From: Diploptera punctata
Lineage: Eukaryota; Arthropoda; Insecta; Blattodea; Blaberidae
Assembly (NCBI GenBank): GCA_030220185.1
Contig: JASPKZ010003436.1
Coordinates: 124,001-188,000 of the forward strand
Length of the DNA stretch: 64,000 nt
Direction: 5' to 3'
A model generated the notes under the pieces. That model was not told where the DNA came from, did not search any database, and worked only from the letters and a program-made list of their open reading frames with translations. Each line of letters starts with the position of its first letter. Position 1 is the stretch's first letter. This document shows, in pieces, positions 10,051 to 20,421 of this stretch. A program made the position numbers and the translations under genes.

Positions 10051-10399
10051 TTGTAGGTGAAAATCGCGTTGAAAGATTCCGTCACATAGATATATACAGG
10101 TCAAGATAATATAAAGCGTGTAAAATCTAATCACAGTAATGATCCTCCAGTACCCCCAGGATGAGAACCAGGGATTTCAGTCGAGACAGCCACGCGTCTA
10201 TGAAGACGGCTAGAATAATGGGAGGATTTATGTTGTGGGAAGTCAGGAACCGGATTGTAATGCAATTGTGAACACAAATCGTGCTTGAATATAAAACTTA
10301 CACACATATAAACAAACAAATACATACACAATTTCCTTCCGACTGATCCTCAAATAATTCAACTGCAAACTCTCGTGATGTGCCATTATGATTATTGCG

Positions 10400-11095
10400 A
10401 CATCTTATGACAGACATTAAAGCTGGACTAGCACATAAATTGCAAATAATTCATAACAGATGTGTCAGATATTATATATATCTCTACTTTATACATTATA
10501 CATACTAAGAAACTAACTAACTCACCGGCACTATCGAACCCGAAGGTTCATGGCTCTCCATACATCCCTATCCTGAGCTAATGTTTTCCAATCATCCCAT
10601 ACATACATAAATCTATATTATATTATTATGCATACCTCTACACCAAACCACTTATTTTGTCGCTTCCATCTCCTATAGTCCTATCACAATATGGATACAA
10701 AATCACACCAAAATCTCGTACTTCACATCCCACAACACAGAACTTACCATTATTCTAATTGCTATACTGTATTATTGCTCGACTCTGGAACTCTTTGCCA
10801 CAAAAAATCTGCGAATATCGAGCAATAGCTTCTTTTAAAACAAATTTGAAACTCTTTCTTTTGTAATTGGACTTTCAATAGTTTAACATGTAGTTTCTGA
10901 TGTTTTTGTTCCCTAATAGTGTTGACTGATTCAACATAATTTAGTTTAATTTCTATAAATATTTACTTATAATGTACATGTTATGATTTTATTTAAATAT
11001 TTTCTGTATTTTATATTTTTTCACTGGTTGAGTGGAAGAGAAGGATGTATGCCTTAATTCTGCCAGTTGAAATAAATAGTTATATTCATTCATAG
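10400..11095 (+). pseudogene. 5'-truncated CR1-like LINE (family C)
   Basis: Broken reading gives 'LAHKLQIIHNRCVRYYIY' at 10415-10475, 'PQHRTYHYSNC', then 'ARLWNSLPQKICEYRAIASF'. The 3' UTR contains GGTTGAGTGGAAGAGAAGG and AACTCTGCCAG-like AATTCTGCCAG. All align in order with the end of the full-length element at 19372-23790 (its 'LQRAHNACIRFIFNLRR', 'ARAWNSLPSHV' and identical 3' UTR). A family A LINE tip (10512-10600) is inserted inside it. Confidence 0.8.
10512..10600 (-). pseudogene. LINE family A 3' tip
   Basis: CACTATCGAACCCGAAGG and CTCTCCATACATCCCTATCC match the terminal ~80 bp of family A, with the GTTA-type tail at 10505-10522. It is nested in the CR1-like copy, so it is the younger insertion. 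Confidence 0.75.
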
Positions 11096-11099
11096 TGTT

Positions 11100-14000
11100 C
11101 TGCTCAAGAGCAGGTTCTTTAACTGCAAACCACGCATTCTCCACTCTTTCTTTAACTCAGCTTTCCTTTTTGAATCTGCATACTAACCATTTATTTTAAT
11201 ATTGTCTATCATATGATGTATTTTTCTGCCTCTAAACTTTCCTTCCGTTGACCATTTCCTTCTAGGGCATCCTATAGCAGGCAGTTTCTTCTTAGCTAGT
11301 GGCCAATCCAATTTATTTTCCTCTTCTTTATGAGTTCCAGTATTGTTTTCTTCTTTCGCCCGCTCGATCTAGCACATCTTTATTTCTTACTTTGTCTGTC
11401 CATTTTATACGTTCCACTCTTCTCCATATCCACATCTCAAAAGCTTCCAGTCGTCATTCCTCATTCCATCGTAATGTCCAAGTCTCTGCACTGTACAATG
11501 CTACACTCCGCACAAAGCACTTCACTAGCCTATTCCGTAATTATTTTGCCAAAGGTCCGCAGAAAATGCTTCTCTTCTCGTTAAAAGCTTCTTTTGCCAT
11601 TGCTATCCTCTGCTTTACTTCTTGACCGCAGTTTATGTTACTACTGATAGTACAACCCAAGTATTTGAAGCTCTCCACTTGCTCAATGACCTCATCTTTA
11701 ATCCTCATGTTTATCTTCCTTGGTTTCTTTCCTATAATCATGGTCTTCGTCTTATTTATATTTATCTTCATCCCGTAATCCTCACACTCAGTTTAGCTCC
11801 ATCAGCATGTTCCTCAGTGTCATTGCATCTTCTACTAATAAAGCCATATCATCAGCAAATCGTATGCATTTTATTCTTCTTCCTCCCATGTATACGCCTC
11901 CCGTATTGCTGAAGCAGTTCTTCATTAGGTCTTCCAGGTAGATGTTGAAAAGAGTAGGCGATAGAGGACATCCTTGCCTTACCCCCTTCCAATTTCTCTT
12001 CCCTCTGACATTTCTTCTCCTATCTTCACTTTTATCTACTGTCTCATATAAAGACTACTTATGAGCCTCCTCTCCTTACAGTTCACGCCAATTTTCTTCA
12101 AGCTCTTCAGGAGTTTATTCCAATTTACTCTGTCAAAGGTATTTTCCAGGCCAACAAATATTGCATAAACGTCTTTATCTTTTTCTATATATCTTTCTCC
12201 TATTGTTCGTATCAATCCATTTGTATCTCTTGTACCCTTTCCCTTCCTGAAGCCAAACTGTTCTTTTTCCAATTAGCTTTCCATCGTAGAGCGTAAACGT
12301 CGATTCAGTATTCTCAGAGATAATCTTGGCAGAGTGTGATATCAAACTGATAGTCCTAAACTCCTTACATTTCTTTGCATTGTTTTTTCTTCGGTATTGG
12401 TATTAACACTGTCTCAGTCAATTCTTCGGACTATTCACCTTCTTTATATATCTGTGTTGCATAAACGCAGAATTTCCTTCTTTCCTTCACCCAAGCATTT
12501 AAACCAGTTCAATGGGGATTCCATCTACTCCTGTTGCTTTCCCATTTTTCATTTCCTTCTTTGCTAGTTCAAATTCTTCCTTCAGAATTGAAAATCCTTT
12601 TTCATCTTCTGATACGTCTTCTTCATTTTCTATATCCAAGTTAGCCGGACTATTTCTTGTCTCATATAGCTCTTCTACACATGTTTCCCATGTATTCATA
12701 ATTCCCTGTTTGTCTGTTTTCTCTTCATTACTTTCGTCCTCAATCAGCCACATAGTTTCCCTGCTCTTGTTTCCATAGTCTAAGTCTTTAACTTCCTGGT
12801 ACATTATTAAATCATATTTTCCTTCCCTCTGCAGATTCTCTAGTTCTTCAAATTTCTACTTCATCCATTCTTCCCTTGCCCTTGTCAGTTTCTCTTCTAA
12901 GCTTGATGTTTAGTTTCCTGTAGTTTCTTTTGGCGCCTTCTGTATTGCTATTTTTTCCATTTTCTTCTTTCTTCTCCATCTCCTCTAACATTTTTTTTCT
13001 GTGACCCAAGGTTTCTTAATATTCTTGCTCTCTTTGTATTCTATTGTTTCCTCTGCAGCTATCTGCATAGAGGTTTTCAAACGACTCCAGTGTTCAGTTG
13101 GTATTGCCATATGAGATTTCCATGGTAGAAGCTTTCTCCTGAAAATTTTGTTGGAATTTTCTATTTTTCTATTCAGTTTTAAGTTTCTCCAAGTCAAACT
13201 TATTTATGGCCTGTCTTCCTCTTATCTTCTTCAGGCAATTATCTACTTCGCGTATTAGTAAGACATGGTCTGAACTGATATCTGCTCCTGGTAGGGTCTT
13301 CACATTTTTTAAAGCAATTTTCGGAATCTTTCCTGTATCAGAATATAGTCAATCTGGTATCGTTTGTTGTCCATAGGGCTTATCCATGTGTATCCTCTTC
13401 TTTTATGGTGGTTGAAACATGTATATTTCCAATTATCGTTGAATTCCTGTTGCAGAAACTCACCAGTGATTCGCCTCCCTCATTCCTTTTTCCTAATCCA
13501 TATCTTCCAACTGTATTTCCATCCTGTCCTTCTCCAACTACAGCATTCCAGTGACCCGTTAGGATAACACATGCTCCCTTCTTCTCTCTCTCAAAAATCT
13601 CTTCTATCTTGTCATATCTTTCCTCCACTTCTCCATCTGCTAACCCACTATGGGGCATGTAAATTTGCACTATCACCAAGTTCACTTTTTTTCCCTTGTA
13701 ACCTCACCATTATCATCCGATTATCCACATAACGGACTGATATCACTTTTTCTTTCACACGTGGTTCTAAAACTACAACCGATTACCATGGTTTCCTTTC
13801 GAATAACCACTAGAATAAAACATTCTAAGTTCATCACTCACTAATTCACCACTTTGTCCCCCACCTCACCTCTGATATTCCCATCATATCCACTGTCTTT
13901 CTTCTCATTTCTTCCTTTCAATTTTCCAGTTTCCCGGCTTGCTGCAGAGTTGCCTCACATTCCAGGCTCCAATCCTCAGTCTTCTTTTCTTCTGTTTGTT

Positions 14001-14345
14001 TTGACTACAATTATGTTTCCTTCCGCAGTATCCCCCTCCCGGACATCCGAATGGGGGGGATAATTTTCGTCCGGAGTCTTTTACCGTGGAGGAAGACTCA
14101 TCATGCCATGTTTGCAGCGTTACTAGGGATATATAGGTGTGGTAGCTTCCCGTTTCTTTCCACTACACCACTCTCTCTTTGCATCTTAAAATCTTAAAAG
14201 ATCTTAAGAAGGTCCCGAGGGGCCCCCCAACTTGGAGGAAAGAGGAGAGTGGATTTGGTTAAGTTAGACCCTCCGGACTTCACCGAAATTCACCCCAGAG
14301 GTTAAATATCAGTTCCATCAGGGTTTTTGACCAGATCAAAGAACC
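11100..14345 (-). pseudogene. endonuclease/RT LINE (family D), long but broken
   Basis: Minus-strand fragments in order from high to low coordinates: endonuclease start 'LRIGAWNVRQL' near 13970; endonuclease middle 'VIVQIYMPHSGLADGEVEER' and 'GACVILTGHWNAVVGEG' at 13685-13380; linker 13197-12985; RT start at 12804-12499 ending 'KNGKATGVDGIPIELV'; RT motif A region 'YAIFVGLENTFDRVNW' at 12272-12036; thumb 'FKYLGCTISSNINCG' at 11771-11541. The GDWN/GDFN-type endonuclease residue reads GHWN, and motif A D-x-x-x-A-F-D reads GLENTFD, so it is inactive. The leader reaches about 14345 and includes a 60-bp block shared with SINE family 1. Confidence 0.8.
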
Positions 14346-14369
14346 GGAAGACAAAATTAGACTGAGCCC

Positions 14370-14371
<2 letters not shown>

Positions 14372-14400
<29 letters not shown>
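14372..14400. repeat. (TA)n microsatellite
   Basis: Uninterrupted TA dinucleotides between the LINE leader and the next LINE arm. Confidence 0.9.
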
Positions 14401-14401
<1 letters not shown>

Positions 14402-14403
<2 letters not shown>

Positions 14404-14850
14404 GGATGGCACTATTGAATCCACGAGGCCATAGCTCTCCATACATCCCTCTCCTGAGCTAATATTTTCCTATCATCCCCTGTATAATCTACTTCTCTCA
14501 AATCTTAGTTAATATTATTATATTATACTCTGACCTCATTCTGCGCCTGTATACGTGGCGCTTTCCTTCTTTCTTTCTACAAGGAGCTTCCATCACCCTC
14601 TTTCATTCTCCATTCGTCTCACATGTCCTGAAAGATGTGTATGGAAGCTTCGTGTAGGAAAACCAGAGGGAAAAGCCCAGTTAATAGACGAAGAATGAGG
14701 TGGGAGAAAAACATTAACTATGATTTGAGGGAAGTAGATTATACAGGGAATGATTGGAAAACATTAGATCAGGATAGGGCTTTATAGAGAGCTTATGCCC
14801 GCGCGACCATGAACCTTCGGGTTCGATAATGCCAGTGAGCTAGTTAGTAA
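14402..14850. repeat. head-to-head palindrome of LINE family A 3' ends
   Basis: The left arm (14402-14626, minus) and right arm (14630-14850, plus) both carry the last ~220 bp of family A. The right arm reads 'KLRVGKPEGKAQLIDEE' and ends TTCGGGTTCGATAATGCCAG; the left arm has the complement ending at ATGGCACTATTGAATCC. Both 3' termini point outward. The arms differ at many positions, so the structure is old or joins two different copies. Confidence 0.8.
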
Positions 14851-16339
14851 ATAATTACCGTTCTTGTATATATTTTGTAGAATTATCTGTCTTAGCAACA
14901 GGACGGAAGAGGAGGAGTGGTCTGCATTACTGGATACCAGGACGTATATCTACGTGTCATCAATTGTATATCCGTTGAAAATTTGACATTTGTATCAAGT
15001 ATAGTAATATATTCCCTGGAGAGAGCATTGATCTAAATATTGTGAATCAAGTGGTTTCATGCACCAAGTGTCAACACAACCTTCTGGTAGAAATAAAATT
15101 ACATTGAAATGGTACGTATTAAGGTCCATTCCCATAGACACATAAACACTAACGCGATGGCATAAACATTACACATGAAGATAAGACCAATGACGACAGA
15201 ATGCTAACAATTGAAGTGTCTACGGCGTCTTTACCAAATAGATGAAATTAATAGGCCAGCAGTTACATTAAAAACTATTCTCCATCAATGGTACTGAAGT
15301 TATGAATACTCAGATTATCTAATCAAGTTGGAGGGAACGCTTAAATATTTCTGTAGATTAGTTGATAAAGTTGTGAAATTTGTTACAGTTGCGGATATTT
15401 CCATTATACTTGTAAAGATTTATTTTTAAGGGGGGGGTAGAATTTGAATTGGAATATATCTAATTTACAATTGTCGATAATTGTAAACCTAAGGCTGATC
15501 GAGTTGGAGGGAACGCTTAAATATTTCTGTAAGAAAATAAATAAAAATGGAGGTTGTGATGATTGTGTACGATGTTTTCAGTGCAGTTCTTGCTTTTTAC
15601 AATTTGCATTACCTTGTGCATATGTGCGTATGTGTGGTGTAGTACATTTTAAATAAAATAAATATAGACTTGAAAGGTCCAAGGAAAGAAACAGGTAAAT
15701 CACATTTATTTTCCAAATGGCGTTCGAGATGCCATTTGATTCTCGATGGAAAGGCGTATCTTTCAGAGGTGTGAAACAGTAAAAGATACATTTTAGTCCT
15801 GGGTTTATTTACCTCCAAAGTTTGTCATGCTGTAAAGGAATCCCTATGTTGCATAATTAATACTATATTACGATGCGAGGTAGGGACATAGTTTCTTCAG
15901 AAGCGAGAAAATGTTTAAAAACCTAGCGATAGCGAGGTTTTTAATTTCCGAGATTCTGTAAAAAACGCTTCACAAACCTGCGTTGTACATTACTTTTTGC
16001 GCGATGGTGTTTTCAAAATAATAAATAATAATAAAATAATAACATCTTTGTTGGAAATATTTGCATTCATTATAGACAACTGACTAACGTTAACAGTGTG
16101 CGCAATGTTTATTAATTCAAACTACAGCGGGTCGTGACACCAATGAGTGATAAAATGGCAGCAAGTATGTATTTAGTGTTTTGTATTGTTTCAAATAAAA
16201 TTTAATTAATCTAGAATGGAGTGATTTGTTTCGTATAATGTATATTAATACAACATTTTGGATATAATTTTGTACATACATTGTACGTCGTATAAATATA
16301 GGACAGTGGTTTTAGTTCCCACGTTTGTAAGTAAAGTGA

Positions 16340-16640
16340 TCCCACAACAGGCCCGGAGGCCCTTGGGGTAGTAGGAGATTAAGGCTCCCACATTTTCTAG
16401 ACAATCGGCTCTTTATGTCAGCCGGGTTGTCGGCCCTGCGTGACGGCCGCTTTTACCCCCAGAACAAGCGTCTGGTATTATTTCAATTAGAGGCTGAGTC
16501 GACCCCAGGGCCATACTGCCGCCAGAGGGTTTGGGTCAGTTTAAAAATCCTGACCCCAACGGGACTTGAACCCTCGACCCTCCGGCTTGTAGCTCAGTGC
16601 CTTAACCCATTGGAGACTTTTAACGAGTCTCCCTCGTGAG
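16340..16640 (-). mobile_element. tRNA-related SINE (family 3)
   Basis: On the minus strand GGGTTCAAGTCCCGT (16558-16572 complement) is a B-box/T-arm sequence. It is preceded by TGGGTTAAGGCACTGAGC, which resembles an A-box/D-arm. The body is GC-rich compared with its surroundings and runs to about 16340. A 16-base motif (TTAACCCATTGGAGAC, 16603-16618) recurs inverted at 17642-17657. It lies in a segment absent from R5 copy 2. Confidence 0.5.
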
Positions 16641-16943
16641 CAGGTAGAAAGTCCAAACAGCCCCACAACGAGCTAGACTCGTTGTTGTTATAACCCCCAC
16701 CGTAAGAAGTTAGGTTTTTTTAGTGGTTTAAATTTTCGGTTCACCGTCAGTAAAATTTGTTGTTTGTTTATGTAAAGTAAATATGTATAGGCCTAGTGTA
16801 GTGTATAGTTTATTTTAGTTATTATTTACAGAATAGTAGACTATAGCTGTAGGCATTTATTACGGTAAAATATAAGTGAATATAAATTCAGTGTTTTATT
16901 TGTTAAAATTCATAGTTGTAAATTTAATTTTTTTTTTTGCGAT

Positions 16944-17373
16944 ATGTCCGTAAATAGGACACAACGTATTGCTATTGAGAAACTAAGAGAAGTAGTGAAT
17001 GAAATGTTATGGGACACTGATTGTAGTGAATTATCATGGAACGAAGATTCGAACGATGAAATAATATACAGTGACAACGTAACCGTGCATGCTACTGATG
17101 GTAGAAATATTAGGTGAGTTTCGTCCAGTTTTTATCTATAGTATTTTATAATTTACAGGTCGATATATAACTAAGATAATTAAAGAATATACGAAGAACT
17201 TTTCCTGATTTTATAATGTATAGGTCTATGCTTATTTATATTTCATATATTTATTTTTATTATGTACAGTATTAATATTGCGTTAGTTATTTTTTTCGGT
17301 CTTGTTTGAACATATGATTTGTGTTTACTTTAGAGGCAATGTCCGAGAACTCTTACAAAAAGATGGTTTTTGA
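16944..17373 (+). CDS. candidate two-exon small acidic protein
   Basis: An ATG at 16944 opens 'MSVNRTQRIAIEKLREVVNE' and an acidic, Trp-containing segment ('WDTDCSELSWNEDSNDEI'). The frame would stop at TGA 17114-17116, but exactly there lies AG|GTGAGT, a near-perfect splice donor (intron from 17114). A matching acceptor TTTACTTTAG ends at 17333. Joining them keeps the frame and adds 'GNVRELLQKDGF' before TGA at 17371-17373, for about 69 residues. No homologue is recognised. The acidic N-terminus resembles transposase first exons, and it sits in TE-like inserted DNA. Short and unsupported otherwise. Confidence 0.25.
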
Positions 17374-17999
17374 AATGTTTGTCAACTTTCACAGCCTTGA
17401 AAATAACAAAACATAACGGTTTACAATGCACAAAAGAGGGTAGCAGGTAGGCCACATTCCTTTGCTATTCGTAAAAGTACACGATACTAAAAGAAATTCA
17501 GGGGTAAACAAAATATCTGAAAACATAAGTCATAGAACACAGTATGTGTATTTTGTATTCTGATTTAAAGTCCAGCGCAGCCGGAGTAGCGGTGAGGAGA
17601 TTTAAATGGGTTCCCAGTGAACATGCTAGGCGCTTTAAACGTGTCTCCAATGGGTTAATCACTACGCTACGGTGTGTGTAATAAAGCAATATTACAGTGT
17701 AGTTATTTAGGTTGGCAACCCCGAAATATAGGAAGTTGAACTTTCAGTCATGCTGTAAGTACGACAAAATGCGTTATCGCACAATTTTTTTTAATGTTTC
17801 GTCGAGAAATGACTTATCTGTTTTTTTCCCCCTTGTACATTTCAATTATCCCCTTTATTCGAATTCCTTCATATAATTTATGTTTTAGTCAAAAAGACAA
17901 AGAATATTTGTAACAAAATACTCGTAATCAATTTATTTCTGATCTATCATCGGGATTTTACAGCTGCTGCCGTCTTTCCGTCCCAAACTTCCAAAGCCT

Positions 18000-18280
18000 G
18001 CGATCTTATGCTTCTTCAGTGTTTAACACTCTTGCTTGCATTGCTATCCTTATGTTTTCCTTCCATGCTAACTTTGATATCCCTCATTTCTTCTTTCTGG
18101 TCGGTTGCCATTGATATAGTTGCTTCGGCCATCGTTCATCTTCCATTCTTAACACATGTCCTAACCATTTTAATTGCTTCTCCTCAATATAAATTTCTGA
18201 TCAAATGGCTAAATGTTTTTTTCTTTTGTCTCGCTGGGCAATTCGATATTGTTTTACCGATTTCGAATGAATTAAGCTAT
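18000..18280 (-). pseudogene. LINE C-terminal fragment within R5
   Basis: The minus strand reads 'IYIEEKQLKWLGHVLRMEDE', then 'RWPKQLYQWQPTRKKK', the conserved K-W-x-G-H-x-x-R-M region of LINE RTs. R5 copy 2 has the same piece at 46240-46520, so it was part of R5 before R5 was copied. Confidence 0.7.
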
Positions 18281-18369
18281 TGAGATAATTCTCAGTGAAT
18301 ATTTTTTTACATTTTTCTTACATATTTTTACCTATACTATATAGTTGACATAGCTAATGATGATGGCAA

Positions 18370-19368
18370 AAAATGTATGTATGTATGTATGCGTGTATGC
18401 ATGTATGATAGTATGCATGAATGCATGAATGCATAAATGTATGAATGTATGAATGAATGTATGAATGAATGTATAAATGAAAGTATGAATGAATGAATGA
18501 ATGTATGAATGAATGTATGAATGAATGCATGAATGCATGTATGCATGTATGCATGTATGCATGTATGCATGTATGAATGTATGATAGTATGCATGTATGC
18601 ATGTACGAATGTACGAATGTACGCATGTACGCATGTACGAATGTACGAATGTACGCATGTACGCATGTACGCATGTACGCATGTACGCATGTACGAATGT
18701 ACGAATGTACGAATGTACGAATGTACGAATGTACGAATGTACGAATGTACGAATGTACGCATGTACGCATGTACGAATGTACGAATGTACGCATGTACGC
18801 ATGTACGCATGTACGAATGTACGAATGTACGTACGCATGTACGCATGTACGCATGTACGCATGTACGCATGTACGCATGTACGCATGTACGCATGTACGC
18901 ATGTACGCATGTACGCATGTATGCATGTACGCATGTATGCATGTATGCATGTATTCATGTATGCATGTATGCATGTATGCATGTATGCATGTATGCATGT
19001 ATGCATGTATGCATGTATGCATGTATGCATGTATGCATGTATGCATGTATGCATGTATGCATGTATGCATGTATGCATGTATGCATGTATGCATGTATGC
19101 ATGTATGCATGTATGCATGTATGCATGTATGCATGTATGCATGTATGCATGTATGCATGTATGCATGTATGTATGTATGTATGTATGTATGTATGTATGT
19201 ATGTATGTATGTATGTATGTATGTATGTATGTATGTATGTATGTATGTATGTATGTATGTATGTATGTATGTATGTATGTATGTATGTATGTATGTATGT
19301 ATGTATGTATGTATGTGTGTATGTATGTATGTTATGTATGTATGTATATATGTATGTATGTACGTCTT
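18370..19368. repeat. 1-kb ordered tetranucleotide array
   Basis: About 1,000 bp of four-base units falls into zones: GAAT/GTAT mixtures (18370-18600), ATGTACGC and ATGTACGA octamers rich in CpG (18600-18910), ATGTATGC octamers (18910-19165), then pure GTAT (19165-19368). Because these units contain no stop codon, 200-300-codon open frames run on both strands, with peptide repeats of MHTCIHAY and MHVCMYAC type. I regard these as artefacts. The array starts at the R5 right end, where copy 2 has a (TA)n run. Confidence 0.95.
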
Positions 19369-19536
19369 TAATGGCGGACAGCTGCTAACAGCCTTCAACA
19401 GCGCTCCTGGCTTTTTCGATTTTCGCAGGTGTAAACAACAGTTGGGTCAGTGAAACAAATCTATAAGTTTTTTTTTAAGTGTTGATTAATAGTTTAGTGA
19501 AATTTATTTCGTGTTTTCAATAGTATATGATAATGG

Positions 19537-20133
19537 GTGGAAGAAGTAATAAATCTACTTGCTCAATTGAAGACACGGGTAAAACGCGTCTTGTCCGACT
19601 CGCTCCAAGACAAGCAGTTGCTGCAGGTGTTGGCAACAATGATTAAGAACGAAGTTGTGGCGGAACTTCAAAAAACTATAGAAAACAACACTATAGTGAT
19701 TGAAAACCTTAAAAAAACAATCGAAGATAAAGATAGTGTGATAAGAAATTTACAGACAAAAGTGGATGACTTGGAGCAATATCAGAGACGACAGTGTTTA
19801 CGTGTTTTCGGGGTTGAAGAAGTGGCCGGGGAGGACACTGACATTAAGTCAATGGAAATAGCCCAGAAAATCGGTGTTGATCTCAATATTACTGACATTG
19901 ACAGGAGCCATCGTGTTGGTGTACGAAGAGAAGATAGGCCGCGCCCTATTATTATAAAATTTACTAGTTACCGCAAAAGAAGAGAGATGTTCATAAATAA
20001 GAAACAACTCAAGGGATCGGGTATAACAATCCGAGAAGACTTGACAAGAATGCGCCACCAACTATTGAAAGACACTATTGATAAGTTTGGTGTACGCAAT
20101 GTCTGGACATTGGACGGTGTTTATATTCGCTAA
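19537..20133 (+). CDS. LINE ORF1 nucleic-acid-binding protein
   Basis: About 198 codons with a heptad-like coiled coil ('VVAELQKTIENNTIVIENLK' onward, residues 40-80), then 'DDLEQYQRRQCLRVFGVEEV' and 'DIDRSHRVGVRREDRPRPII'. This is the RNA-recognition-like core of L1/CR1-type ORF1 proteins, which coat the element RNA. No ATG begins this frame: it opens at GTG 19537, and the first in-frame ATG is about residue 35. An ATG at 19533 lies in another frame and meets a stop soon after. The true start may have been lost to an indel, or the protein starts at the internal ATG. Confidence 0.7.
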   Translation: MEEVINLLAQLKTRVKRVLSDSLQDKQLLQVLATMIKNEVVAELQKTIENNTIVIENLKKTIEDKDSVIRNLQTKVDDLEQYQRRQCLRVFGVEEVAGEDTDIKSMEIAQKIGVDLNITDIDRSHRVGVRREDRPRPIIIKFTSYRKRREMFINKKQLKGSGITIREDLTRMRHQLLKDTIDKFGVRNVWTLDGVYIR

Positions 20134-20421
20134 GGTTGGTGAATCAAAGAAGCGTATCACCAGTGCTAGTGACCTGTGTTAATTTAAGCCTTTAGCGTAT
20201 TATAGGGTATGTTTTTTTTATAACATATAATTTAAAAACTATTTAATTATTCTATATCTTATTTTTAATATATATCAACTTTTTTTTCAATAATTCTTAA
20301 ATTAATAATTAAGCTATAGCAATTTCTCTAGGCTAATTAGGTTAACATTTACTTTATTTTCTTAGAATAGTCCAATTGATTTTATTATTACTAATATTTA
20401 TTTTTCTCTGCTCCTAATAGT

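Larger units (their letters stand above)
14865..18360 (+). repeat. long repeat R5, copy 1
   Basis: Three blocks match copy 2 (44355-46655) at high similarity: 14865-15220 with 44355-44730, 15535-16335 with 44753-45545, and 17690-18360 with 45970-46655. Markers are AGCAACAGGACGGA, GGTCCAAGGAAAGAAACAGG and CTATACTATATAGTTGACAT. Copy 3 is inverted at 49690-51330. Copy 1 carries extra DNA at 15220-15535 (with a 30-base direct repeat, 15328 and 15499) and at 16336-17690. The unit ends with a LINE C-terminal piece. I cannot assign it to a TE class; it may be a duplicated genomic segment. Confidence 0.75.

Noticed and set aside
18332..19453. Several 150-300-codon open frames on both strands (repeats of MHTCIHAY / MHVCMYAC)
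   Set aside because: They arise because the four-base units contain no stop codon in any frame; composition is purely that of the microsatellite.
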